Shown here piece after piece: positions 13,699 to 24,957 of a stretch of 64,000 nt of DNA. Under the pieces are notes generated by a model that ran no database searches, had not been told where the DNA came from, and saw only the letters and a program-made list of their open reading frames with translations. Source of the stretch: Calonectria ilicicola (lineage: Eukaryota; Ascomycota; Sordariomycetes; Hypocreales; Nectriaceae); the NCBI GenBank assembly GCA_020809705.1, contig CP085834.1:3720001-3784000 (forward strand), written 5' to 3'. The translations under genes were made by a program, and so were the position numbers. The stretch's first letter is position 1, and each line of letters opens with the position of its first letter.

Positions 13699-13913
13699 CG
13701 ATAATCGCATACTGTGGGTCATGAGTTCGATTCCAGGGTCACACGCTTTGACAAGGAATTCAACGCCGGCTCAAACTAGGCCCCGCTGTGGCTAGTTGGG
13801 GTAAGGCAGCTATGTGTGGCGCAAGATGATAAGGCTTGGTTATCCTTATCAGCGCAGTGAACCAATGAGAGGCAATAGGGCCTGAGGGCATGCCCATTGG
13901 AGGGGAGACATCG

Positions 13914-14053
13914 TGTTACGACCTGTGCAACCGGGCGCACGAGACCCTATTTAATAGCTGTTATCCGTACCTGTAATTGCAAGCATTGCGATTATTGACT
14001 TATCTTTTGGCCTGACGGGCTAATTGACGTAATGGGAAGTACGGATCCTTACA
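13914..14053 (+). repeat. TRIM-like element, 3' LTR
   Basis: 140 bp, identical by eye to 13559-13698, preceded by a purine tract and followed by the target-site copy GCTAC. Confidence 0.9.
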
Positions 14054-14500
14054 GCTACAAGTATCTCTACTTAAATATAAAGGAACTTCTTCTTAATTAC
14101 CTTCTCCTCTATATCTAAACAATTAGACTTTTAATTTATCTAGATTATTATAAATATTAATACTTACTTATATTTATTATTTATAAAAATTATATATATA
14201 TAGCTAAAGATATCTCCAAAGTATTATATATTTTATTATAATAGATATATTTATTATAATAATTACTAAAATCTAGTAATATCTTATATTATAAACCTTT
14301 AGAAGAATAAAAAGAATATAATATAACTTTAAAACCTATTAAATTAATAAGCTAGGCTTAAGTATTAGTATAAAGATATAGCTTAGAAATATCTAGATCT
14401 TAAGGTATAATTAGAAAATATTTTAAAGGATAAGAATAGGGAACTTATATATAAGGTTGACCTAATAGGCCTTAAGGATAAGATTAATAGAGGGGGATAT

Positions 14501-14898
14501 TGTATTATAACCTATAATATGCCTAGGTGGTCAAATAAGGCAGAAACAATACTTACCTACCCTATAGCCCTATACCAACCAATAAGGAAGTGCTTATAAG
14601 TAATTACTTATAATATTAGTGATTACCTTATAATTATTACTTTAATTATTAATATATTAGATAGAACTAATATAGTAAGTGCCTATTAGGCAATAGTATA
14701 TAGATAGGTTAGAATCCGCCCTTATAGCTAATACTAACCAGCTTTTAATACAACTTAGTTATTTTAATTGCAATTGACTATTACCTAATATAATACTTCT
14801 ATTATTTTATTTTACTATAACATGCTTAATCATCCTGCTAATAATAAACCCTTCGTTCTGATTGGTTTATTAAGTTGGGAATTAACTAGACTGTTATA
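14501..14898 (+). repeat. 3' LTR of the chromovirus
   Basis: Same order of blocks as 7499-7894. Here the 3' outer end is the better preserved part (for example around GATTGGTTTATTAAGTTGGG), while the 5' end is more mutated. The flanking CTTAT duplicates the left flank and fixes the boundary. Confidence 0.85.
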
Positions 14899-14903
14899 CT
14901 TAT

Positions 14904-17900
14904 TAATAGTGGTTTCTTTCTTGCTTTACTTATATTAGGTGTTTATAGTTTCTTTGCTTATTATAAAAATACTTTATATTTATATTTTTTATATATTATT
15001 TTTCTTTAATATAAGTTTTATTTATTAGTAAGCTGCTTTTTTGGTTGTTATAGGCTAGGTGTTAGTCTGGTTTTAATAAATTCCTTTATATTTATAATTA
15101 ATTATTTATTTATTTTTATTTTTTTAAACTTTAAAATATATATTTATTTTATAAATATAATAATTAATTTAATTTTATTATATATATTAAAAAGTTTTTA
15201 TATATTTCTATATATTTTAAGTATTTTTTATTATGAATCCTAATATAATTTATAATATAATAATATATATTTAATAATTTATTTTAATTTATTATAAAAG
15301 TAATAAGGGGTTTTAATTTTTAATATTCTTTTTAAATATAAGAAGTTATAAAGGCTAATTTTCTTAATATATAATTATACTAGAAGGACTAATTCTATTT
15401 TAATAAGATTTTTATATAATAAAAGGATTTTTAATATAAAGCTTTATATATATTAGTATATTATTCTTCTATTTATATTAAATTCCTAACTAACCTCCTA
15501 TTAATATCTAGCTTCTTTTTATATCTATATTTTAATTATTATTCTTAGTATATAGAAGCTAGGTAAGATCTTAGCCTATAGGCTAAAGCCCTCCTTCCTC
15601 TATCTAGTTGCTTCTTTTATTATAATATCTACTTATTTATTATTATATATATCTTTATAAGCTAGTATCTATCTAATCTTTATCTTATAGCCATTTTTAT
15701 ATATCTAGTTAATAGTTTTAATAATATATTATAGGATATATGCTCTAGATCTATATTTAGGTCTGACTAAGGAATAGATTACTGCTTGGTTATCTATATA
15801 GATTATAAGTCTATTCCTTTTACTACCTTTATTCTATATTAACTATATTAATTATAAGGCTAAAATAATACCTTAAAGCTTTATTATATAGATTATTAAT
15901 ATCTTATTATTTTTTATATATTATTATATTATAATACTATTAGTAATATAAATTATAATTATATCTATTTCTTCTTTAATTTTACTTCTATCTATATAAA
16001 TATATATAATATCTAGGATTCTTAAACTTTAATTATAGCTCTTATATATTAGTTCTTTATTAGTCTTAATAAAGGTCTTTGGACCTTTTTATTATAGGGA
16101 TATTATAAAAAGGAGTAATAGCTTAAGACTTACAATATCTAGGCTATTTAGTTCTATTTAGATGATTTTCTATATATATTATTATAAGCTAAGTTTATTA
16201 AAATTTTATATACTTAAACTATATTCTATTCTTATAAATATTTCTATATTATACTTTTATATTTATTATTTTATTAATATTATATATATTTTAATATTAA
16301 ATATTATTTTTAATATTATTTAATATATTTTTATAATAACTTTTAAAACTTATACTTAAAATTATTAAAAAATATTCTTTATATAAATTAAATATAAACC
16401 TTTTATATAATAATTTAAATTAAATTAAACTAAATATATATATATAATTTATAAAATTATCACTCCTTTATAAATCTTTTATATATTTCCTAAACCTACT
16501 CCCTAAATTAAGCTCCTTAAATAACTTAAAACTATAATAATTTTAATTACCTTATATTATATCTTATTAATATAAAATATCTAATATAATTTTAAGTTTA
16601 TAATTATCCTCAAATACTTATATATATCTTTAGATCTTATCTCTCCTTATAATATCTAGATTAGCCAATCTAACTTAAACCTTCTTATTCTTATAAAATA
16701 GATTAGTTAGAACTTCTTTATATTAAATACTAATATATATTTAGTAGCCTAGCTCTTTACCTTATTAAGTGATATTTATAGCTTCCTACAGGTTTCCTCT
16801 ATAGAGTCCCTATAGGCTAGAATAACTATATTATTAATAAAGTCTATTACTATCATTCTTTTATTAGTATTATTATATATATCTATTAAATCTATATTAT
16901 AGAAAAAATATAAAATTAATAAATATAATAATTCTTAGAGAATACTAGTTATTAGTTTAATATATTCTAATCTATATCTATTTACTTAGATTTTTATATA
17001 CCTTTTATTAAATAAGCTAATTAGATATTTAACTATCCTCTTATCCACTCTTCTTTTATAAAGATTATAAAATAATCTTATATATAAAATATTATTAAAA
17101 GCTTTAGATATATCTAAAAGCAAAAGGCTAACAACTAGTCCTTTTAGTTTATTTTATACCTTATATATCTTATCTACAATAAAATAAATAATATATTTTA
17201 TTAATTTTAACTTCTAACCTTCTATATAATTAGCTAAAAATAGGTTAAACTCTTTAATAATATAATTTAATCTTTATATAATAATAATATCTATAATCTT
17301 TCCTATTATATTTAATAATACAATAGGTCTATATATCTTAGGATTTATATAGTTATTTTTATTTATTTTGTAAATAATTACTATTATAAGCTCTTAGTAA
17401 GGTTAAAGATAGTAACCTAAAGTTAAGCTTTAGTTAAAAATTCTAACTATATATAAGATAAGTAGTAGCAATAGGAGTTTAAATGCCACATTCTTAATTC
17501 CATCTAGCCCTAAAGCCTTATCTACTATAGTCCATTTAATAATCTCTTTTACTTTATCTTTTATAATTAAAAATAATTTTATTTAATTATTATAAATTTT
17601 CTTTTTAATATTTTTTAAATTAATTTTTAATAATAATAGGAAAAATATCTAATTAAAAAGTTTAATTTTTCCTTTTAATATAATAATAATTTCTTTAATA
17701 GTAAAAATAATAAATATTAATATAATATTTAAGATTTAATTTTTTTATTTTTTATTTATTTTATTATTTTTTATAAAGATTAGATTAACTCTATTATTAC
17801 TTTAATCTTTACTTTATATTATTCTTTAAAAGTTTTTTTAATTATTTTACTTTTCTTATTCCTAACTTCCTAATATATCTTCTATAATATTTCTATATTA

Positions 17901-20590
17901 AAGTAGCTATAGATATACTAAAGGCTTTTAGCTTCTACTAATACCTCTATATATACTTTATTCTATTTTATTCTTAATTTTATTATAATCTATTTATTTA
18001 AAATAATAGATTTTATAATTATTAATATTACTTTTACTAGTTTAATAATATATTGGTTTAGTACTATTTTTATCTTTAGTTATTAGAGCTATAATAATTA
18101 GGCTTTTATTATTTTAATAAGCTTTTCTTTATTAATATTTATTTAATTTACTTTTAATTCTTTTATAAGTAAGATAGTAGATAGATCTAATTTAGTAATA
18201 ATAAATAGATAATTTAAGTTATAGTAGTAATCTCTATCTACCTTACTTTAAATTAATCTACTAAATAATCTAAAGTTTATAAGGTATAAGTCTATTATTA
18301 TTCTCTTTTTATTTTCTTTATAAATAATAATACCTAGTTTTAATATATTAATAAGATTATAGAAATTAATAATATCTAGAAGCTTATTTATATCCTAATT
18401 AATTACTATCTCTTTATTCTTTTATATAAAATAATAAAAGTTAAAGTTATTAAAAATTATTTATTTTAATAATTTTATTTCCTTTATTACTTTATTTAAT
18501 ATTAATAATATATTCTTCTCTTTTATTTAATTAAAATATAGATTATATATATTATATATTATAATTTCTTAAATATAATTTTCTTTTAAAGAAAAATAAT
18601 TATTAATAAATATAAATCTTTATTATACTTTTTAAATTATTATTTAATATAATCTAGATTTTTATTTATAAAGAAGTATATTTAGGCTAGGTCTTCTTCT
18701 ATTATTATAAAATAATATAAATAGAAGATTACCTTTACTAAATAATATATAATTAATATAAATAGATTATTCTATAATTCTTATATAATAATAATATTAA
18801 GATTATAAATTATTAGATTATATAAAAATAATACTATTATTATTAATCTTAACTTTCTTATATTATATTATAATATTTTTAAAATCCTATTATTATAATA
18901 TATTATTTATTCTTTATTATAGTATAAATACTATTAAGTATATATATCTATAGTATGTTTAAGTCTCTTTCCACTAGAGATTATTTATATTTAAATAGTA
19001 TTAATTATTGTAATTATTAGCTAATTAAGAGGCTCTTTAAGTTACTATTCTTAATAATTAGTCTCTTTTACTTTTTCTTTATAATTAATCTTCCTCTAGT
19101 TTAAATTTAATTTAATAATATTATTAGATATTCTTATTATATAAATAATTAGGTTTATTTTTATATATTAGCTTTAGTATATTATTATTATTATTCTTTT
19201 ACTTCTAAATAGAAGGCTAGATATATATAGAAGTTTCCTTTAAATCTTATTATTTTTTATTTTTTAATATTATATTAATTACTTTAGGCTTTATATTTAC
19301 CCTAATAAATAATATATTTATATTTAATTAGATTAGCCTTATCAGAATATAATTAAGTAGTATAATATTATATATAATATTTATATATTTTTAATACTTT
19401 ATATTAGATTTCTATATAACTATATTTATAATATTTAAAGTATTATTTAAATTAGTATTATTTATTATATTTTTTATAATTATAATAATTATTTTATTAA
19501 ATAAATCCCTTATAAATAACTTAATTAGTATTTTTAACTTTAATAAACTTTATAATAATAAAAAATATTATTTTAATAAAAAAGGCTTTAATAAGCTATC
19601 TAATATACTTGATCTTTACAATAAAAATAAATAGTTTATTATTTAGAAGTATAATTATCTTATTTTCTTAAAACTTTTCTATATTAATTATATTAATTAG
19701 AATACTATAAGCAAGAATACTAAAAGTTAGAATATATATTATAATATTATCTTTAATTTAATATTCCTAATTATTTATAAATTTCTTTAAAATTTTACAA
19801 TTTTTAATTATAATTATTTTAATATTTAAATCTTCACTCTTAAATTAATTAACTAATATTATTTTAATATCCTAAAAATATTAATTTTTACTTTATTTAA
19901 TAATATTATTAATAAAACTTTTAAAATTATATAAGTTTTTTATTTTTAAATTTATAATTATATTAAGGTCTTTAATATTTATAATAATTTTATATAAAGT
20001 TTTATTTATATTATTTTAAGCAATTTATATAATATAAATAAAAATTATAGTTATACTACTAATTACTATTATCATATATATTTATCCTTTTAATTAATAT
20101 ACTATTTCTATATTCCTTATCTTTCTTATTATTTTTATAATTACCTTTTTTATTTTAATTACTTTTTTAATTATAAAATTCACTTCTTTAAATATTTTAA
20201 TTATTATATTTATAATCTTAATAATTTTAATTTAAATATTCTTAATTATATATTATACTTACCTTAATCTAATTTATATTTCTTTTTATATTAATTTTAT
20301 TAATATTTTTAATAAAATAATATTTAAAAAATATTAAATTTTAATAAATAAAATAAATACTTTTATAATAAAATTTTATATATTTATAATTTTAATTATT
20401 ATTTATAAATTATTATTTATATAAATTAATACTTTCTTTAAATAATTTTATAATTTTATAATATACTCTTAATATTTATTAATTTATATTATATACTAAA
20501 ATCATTAAGTCATCATAATACCTTCTATATATAAGGCTTATATAAAGGAGATTCATAGTATTTTAATTAGCTCCTTTACTTAATTATATG
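14904..20590 (-). mobile_element. Tad1-like LINE relic (RIP-degraded)
   Basis: On the minus strand, reading through stops, the domains run in LINE order from right to left. An APE-type endonuclease lies at about 18960-18630 (LQYNIRKLR, IIIIQEL, YFFINKNLD). Reverse transcriptase lies at about 17560-16560 (DKALGLDGIKN, YRPIVLLNIIGKII, VSLLLLDISKAFNNI, RRVDKRIVKYLISLF, ILYFFYNIDLI). RNase H lies at about 15870-15560 (YIDNQAVIYSLVRPK). The region right of about 19000 should contain the ORF1/gag part, but I cannot read domains there. The exact ends are not visible. The chromovirus inserted at or inside its 3' flank. No functional protein can be made. Confidence 0.75.
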
Positions 20591-22125
20591 CTTAGTTTTT
20601 TCATGTACTTTTCAAAAATTTCTGTTCTTGCTGGAGGGAAGTTTTCCTTGGTTTTAAGACCAGAGACCCTTTATCACGAAGACCAGTGCAGCTTGCAACC
20701 GGATTAATTATTCCGCCGACCGACCGGGGCCAATTTTTGAAGAGGTCAAGAGTTCGAACCCACCTTCCCAACGCAATACTAATTATCTAACATAACTACT
20801 GTACCTGTGCGATCGCATATAAAAGTGTTTAGAGTGTAAGGATTCGCGTTTCCCATTAGGTTTAATAGCTTACCAGGCCAAAATATAATCCAATAATCAC
20901 AATGCTCGTGATTATCGGTGCAGACAACAACGATGAGATCCCGCACGCCAGCCAAGTGTTGGGTGTAGGTCGGAACAAAGATAGTTTTTACAATAATTTA
21001 CATAGGACTTAACCTTTTTCGGTACATATATGTCTTTTTATCATGAGGTATTCAGGCGCATATCATTCTTTCATCGGTGGCATGGGGTTGTAAGAATAAC
21101 GCCGGCATTCAGTACACAACTAGCCTGTCTCTTTCATTTTATAATCCTAATTGGTTCGGGCGTAAAACAGTTTATCCAAAATAACAGACAGAGGTTATGG
21201 ATCTACAATTGGTCCGATCCCCTGGCCAAGAAGCAACTATGGTCTTGGCGCAATCAAAAGGATAGATGTATCAAAAGGACGAGACGAATCATTTGCAAGT
21301 CCTATGAAACGAGGCTATGGATATGGGACTGGGACAACGGACTGTAGATTCATGGTCACCATAAATCGTATTGATCGATGATGTTACCAAATTCTTTGAT
21401 AGTACAGCTAATATACGAAAATTCTAGACCGTGATTCTAATCGACAGGTATAGCGTTTCTACTAGTAGTCATGTGGGCGCAATCTTGAGTTTTAGCAAAC
21501 CTAAAGTTCGGTATAGAGTCTAAGATCTACATTTCGATCTACGCTACGGGTTCTATTCTTGGTATTTTATAGTGTATCTCTTTGACCGATCCTGACGATT
21601 GCGGCATTTACCCAACTCTAACTCAAAATATTCCATGTTGACGGGTATATGTAGTGGGGTGTAGTACGGACCCCTCCACTTGAGCAATGTTGTCGGTCTC
21701 AATTTATAAAAAACAGAGTTTGCGACACAGCTACGCAACAATTTAGATAGAGTGCTATGGCATCCAGTTTTACAGGGCATACCATACTTGCGCCTCCAGA
21801 CCCGACGTCATGATCAGCGCACGGCGACTGCTATTCGACCTTGGAGGAAGAGATCTTCTACACAGCCTTATTCACATTATGATTCTGCTCGTGCATCACA
21901 AACCACTCCCGCGCCAAGCAATACTAATGCACATGGCAAACATGCTTCGCCATATTAACGACACAATTAATAACTTGGCACACGGCCAAGAGTTGAGTGC
22001 ATTTATCCAATATTACGAGAGTTTAAATGTAGAAAGTAGTGATGGCTTTAAATATGTAAGATCACAGCGACTTTGTCAGATGCATTCTGGGCTCACGCTC
22101 ATTCCTTCTTCACAATTTCTTGTAA
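20591..22125. other. Intergenic between the island and the GMC gene
   Basis: Composition returns to normal at about 20590. It contains the solo LTR relic at 20835-20977. The open frames at 21030-21347 and 21553-22133 show no domain and look non-coding. The GMC promoter is presumably in the last few hundred bases. Confidence 0.5.
20835..20977 (-). repeat. Diverged solo LTR related to the TRIM-like element
   Basis: Collinear with the reverse complement of the 140-bp TRIM LTR over its full length. It starts TGTAAGGAT, shares TTCCCATTA, CAGGCCAAAA and CAATAATC, and ends in a GGTCGGAACA-like terminus. I judge about 70% identity over the first 95 bp by eye. No second LTR or core is adjacent, and the flanking pentamers (TAGAG, AAGAT) do not match. 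This is an old solo LTR of the same family on the opposite strand. Confidence 0.72.
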
Positions 22126-23981
22126 ATGTATAAAACCAAAATGCGTTGCTTCGCCTCATGCACTGCGGCGGTGGCCGCGATGCTTGCATCCACTGTTAGT
22201 GGAAGCGTGCCGCAGACGGACGCCTCATACGACTATGTCGTTGTGGGTGGTGGCACAAGTGGGCTTGTTGTTGCAAACCGTCTGTCTGAGGACCCTAATG
22301 TCTCTGTCTTGATCATCGAGGCTGGAGATTCGCAATTCGACAATCCTAACGTTACTGATACAACCCGCATCGGTTCTATCTTCGGGAGTGAGCTGGACTG
22401 GCAGTTCAAGACTGTGGAGCAGAAGTTCGGTGACGGCAGGGTCCAGACCATGCGAGCAGCAAAGGCTCTGGGCGGCACCAGTACAATGAACGGTAATCAC
22501 TAACTCAGCTTGATCAGTCCCCGTCCATATGCTAACGTCAAGCAGGCATGGCTTATACCCGCACCGAGTCGGCCGAGATTGATGCTTGGGAGAAGGTCGG
22601 CAATGTCGGGTGGAACTGGTCAACCTTGTTCCCGTACTACCGAAAGAGTGAGACGTTTCAGATCCCCAGCGAGGCTCGCCGGGTTGCGTCAAATCTGACC
22701 TATGACCCATCCCTCCACGGATACGGGGGCCCACTCAAGACTGGCTGGGTCTACGGCCAGTCCAACGATTCTGTCCATAGTATTCTAAACGACACGTACC
22801 AGTCCCTTGGCGTACCTTGGAACAAAGACATCAACGGCGGCAACCTCGTCGGATTTACCGTTATTCCTAGGACAATCGACCAGGAGAAAAATATTCGCGG
22901 CGATGCTGCTCAAGCCTACTACTACCCATACCAAAATCGAACAAACCTGAAGGTTCTGTTGAATGCCCAGGCTCAGAGGCTCGTGTGGCAATCGAATGGT
23001 GGCTCTGCTGCCATCGCCAATGGTGTTGAAGTTGAGGTCGCTGGCAACCAGACCTACATGGTGGGGGTCAAGAAGGAAGTCATTCTCTCAGCAGGTGCCC
23101 TCGTATCCCCTCGACTCCTCGAGTTATCTGGAGTTGGAAATCCCGCAATCCTTAATCAACACGGTATCAAGACTGTTGTGGATCTGCCGACTGTTGGCGA
23201 GAACTTGCAGGATCAGATGCTCAACGAACTAGCGTTTAACTCTACCAATATTACTGTCAAGGGCGAGCTCGCTGGGGTCGCCTTCCTGGCTGCCTCGAAC
23301 TTGTTCGGGAATCAGAGCGAGGCTATTGGTGCAACTTTAAAGGAAGCTCTTCCTAGCTATGCTGCGCGAATCTCTGCTGCTAATGGAAATGTCACATCTG
23401 TTTCTGACCTACTGGAATTCTTTAATATCCAGTGGGAGCTCCTGTTTCAATCAAAGGTTCCCGTAGCCGAGATTCTGCTGTTCCCTGGAGAAGGGATGTG
23501 GTCCAGTAGCTTCTGGGGATCTCTACCATTTTCTCGTGGCAATGTACATATTGGCAACAATTCTATCGATAACGCAGTCATCAACCCCAACTTCTATTTA
23601 GCAGAGTGGGATCTTATCAGCCAGTCTCAAGGTGCCCGTTTTGTCAGAAAGCTCTACCAAACCGCACCCCTCTCCAATTATGTGCTGGGTGAGATTGCCC
23701 CCGGAGCCGCTATCGGTGCCGATGCCTCTACTGAGGACTGGGGAAGATTCCTCAAGGCTACATATCGCACCAACTTTCATGGTGTCGGTACTGCAGCTAT
23801 GATGCCACGTGAAAAAGGTGGCGTCGTCGATGTCAACCTAAAGGTGTATGGGACGTCCAATGTACGAGTTGTGGATGCCTCTGTTATCCCATTCCAGATC
23901 TACGGTCATACAACTGGCACTCTTTACGCCGTATCTGAGCGGGCGGCAGACATCATCAAGGCAGCTAACAAGGCCTACTAA
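22126..23981 (+). CDS. GMC oxidoreductase, secreted type
   Basis: Two exons (22126-22492, 22546-23981) joined by a 53-bp GT-AG intron give 600 residues; the second ATG at 22141 would give 595 and begins directly at the signal peptide (MRCFASC...VSGS). From the second ATG, the FAD-binding Rossmann motif GGGTSG is at residues 36-41, followed by the E of IIEAGD. The C-terminal half carries NFHGVGTAAMMPRE and DASVIPFQIYGHTTGT, whose two histidines sit at the catalytic positions of the glucose oxidase/aryl-alcohol oxidase family. Several N-x-S/T sites suit a secreted glycoprotein. It should oxidise a sugar or alcohol using FAD; the substrate cannot be read from sequence. It runs parallel to the NmrA-like gene and faces the SDR gene. 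Confidence 0.9.
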
Positions 23982-24957
23982 TTGGCCCATTTTTTCTTGC
24001 CTCTGCGTCAAAGTCGCAATATTCATTTAATTTGGAGGACTTTAGAACTAGACAATCTTGACACCAAGGTGTCTACCATTTGCAATTACCAAATGATGTC
24101 TGGGGGAGCCGAGGGCGATTATTTCGTACTAGAGAGGTCAAGCTAAACCTTTGAGATCACGAGACCTTTCGTCAATTAATTGGCTGGAGGCCATCGTACT
24201 GGGATGATGTTGTAATCTATCCAAAATAAGTATATTCTCATTTAGTTAAGATTAGATTGAAAAGAAAAATCAGGGTTCTACTCATTGCCAATAACAAAGT
24301 TGGAAGGAATTTAGTAGGCTTAGTTCACTCCAAGGTAGGGATTGTTGTATTACTTTCAATCAAATTATCCAGCACGTTCAACAATTATGAACTCGGAAAT
24401 CACACTATTTTTGACTGAAAGAGATTCCGAGTCCTTTTTAGTGAATATTCCGTTCGTACATGGATTTTCCGAGAACTAGTAGGCTGCTGATGGCAGTTGT
24501 TAGAAACAAGGCATGGCTGGTTACGATTCCTACTTGTGACCTCCAAAAGCACCAGAATGGAGAAATAGCGACGTTCTTGACTGCAATCATGGAATTAGAT
24601 GTCCAAAAGAAGCTTGGCATAAGTCATGATTCATCCAAGCATGTCTGAACAGAGGTGTTCAAGGCATGATTCATGATGAGTCATTTTGAGTTTATGGGGC
24701 GAAAATAGTGTCATCCAAGCACCCCACACTAATTCGGTTAGTTCGGGCCAGCTGTTGGGATCAAGCTTGTCTCCTCTAGACCATCAAGGTTTTGCTTGTG
24801 GCTCAGGCCTTCGGCATCTTCCTGGCTAATTAAAGTAGCGTAAACTAGCTTTGATAAATACGAAAAGTGACTTGTAAATAAATACTGCAAACTCGCTCTC
24901 AGACTAACAGCTGATTCACACCTTTTCAATTCTCTCTACATTTTTATCTCTATCAAA
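23982..24957. other. Intergenic, 1 kb, no gene seen
   Basis: It holds the GMC 3' flank and the NmrA-like promoter. The words CATGATTCAT and TCATCCAAGCA recur at 24626-24724, an imperfect local repeat. Nothing looks coding. Confidence 0.5.

Larger units (their letters stand above)
13559..14053 (+). mobile_element. TRIM-like miniature LTR element, intact
   Basis: A 495-bp element: two 140-bp direct repeats, identical by eye (13559-13698, 13914-14053), flank a 215-bp core. The repeats start TGTTACGACC and end CTTACA (TG...CA). The element is bracketed by GCTAC at 13554-13558 and 14054-14058, a perfect 5-bp target duplication. A purine tract GGAGGGGAGA lies just before the second repeat, as expected of a plus-strand primer. 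The core has no open frame of note. No canonical TGG primer-binding site abuts the first LTR, but a TGGGTCATGAGTTCG segment lies about 17 bp inside. The DNA is ordinary in composition, in sharp contrast to the RIP-degraded host element. It is non-autonomous and must use proteins encoded elsewhere. Confidence 0.88.
7499..14898 (+). mobile_element. Ty3/gypsy chromovirus relic (RIP-degraded)
   Basis: A 7.4-kb LTR retrotransposon bounded by related LTRs (7499-7894 and 14501-14898) and by the perfect 5-bp duplication CTTAT (7494-7498 and 14899-14903). Domains in order on the plus strand, with many stops: a gag-like region near 8500-8650, an aspartic protease relic near 9860-10170, reverse transcriptase at about 10657-11290 (KDRTLLLLI, LDLKGIYNLI, YLDNILIF, VEFLEYIIS, AFLGFTNYY), RNase H near 11440-11690, integrase near 12180-12760 (MDFITNLP) and a chromodomain near 13180-13300. 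A purine run AGAGGGGGA lies just before the 3' LTR. The order PR-RT-RH-IN-chromodomain places it in the chromoviruses. It cannot encode functional protein. A 495-bp element is inserted near its 3' end. Confidence 0.88.
7440..20590. other. AT-rich, RIP-degraded transposon island
   Basis: About 13 kb is almost pure A/T, with TAA/TTA/ATA everywhere and no long open frame. GC-containing DNA survives at the outer ends of the gypsy element and in the inserted 495-bp element. Retroelement protein motifs are still legible when stop codons are read through, and substitutions such as W or Q to stop dominate. That is the signature of repeat-induced point mutation (CpA to TpA). The island holds a plus-strand Ty3/gypsy element, a minus-strand LINE and a TRIM-like insertion. 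No host gene is visible. Confidence 0.85.

Noticed and set aside
13725..13760. tRNA gene suggested by the B-box-like GAGTTCGATTCC in the TRIM core
   Set aside because: The flanking bases cannot form T and acceptor stems and no matching A box lies at tRNA distance; at most it is a tRNA-like primer or promoter remnant.
13559..14053. CRISPR-like or simple direct repeat array
   Set aside because: Only two 140-bp repeats with TG...CA ends and target duplications: an LTR structure.
7440..20590. Centromere or mitochondrial insertion suggested by extreme A/T content
   Set aside because: Retroelement domains in correct order, LTRs and target duplications explain the block; there is no mitochondrial gene text and no independent evidence for a centromere.
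20735..20775. tRNA gene suggested by GAGTTCGAACCC
   Set aside because: No T-stem pairing and no cloverleaf can be drawn with neighbouring sequence.
21030..21347. 105-codon plus-strand open frame right of the island
   Set aside because: No domain, unusual composition (many Trp, Arg, Ile) and no start or intron support.
22225..22734. 169-codon minus-strand open frame
   Set aside because: It is the antisense shadow of the GMC oxidoreductase coding exons.
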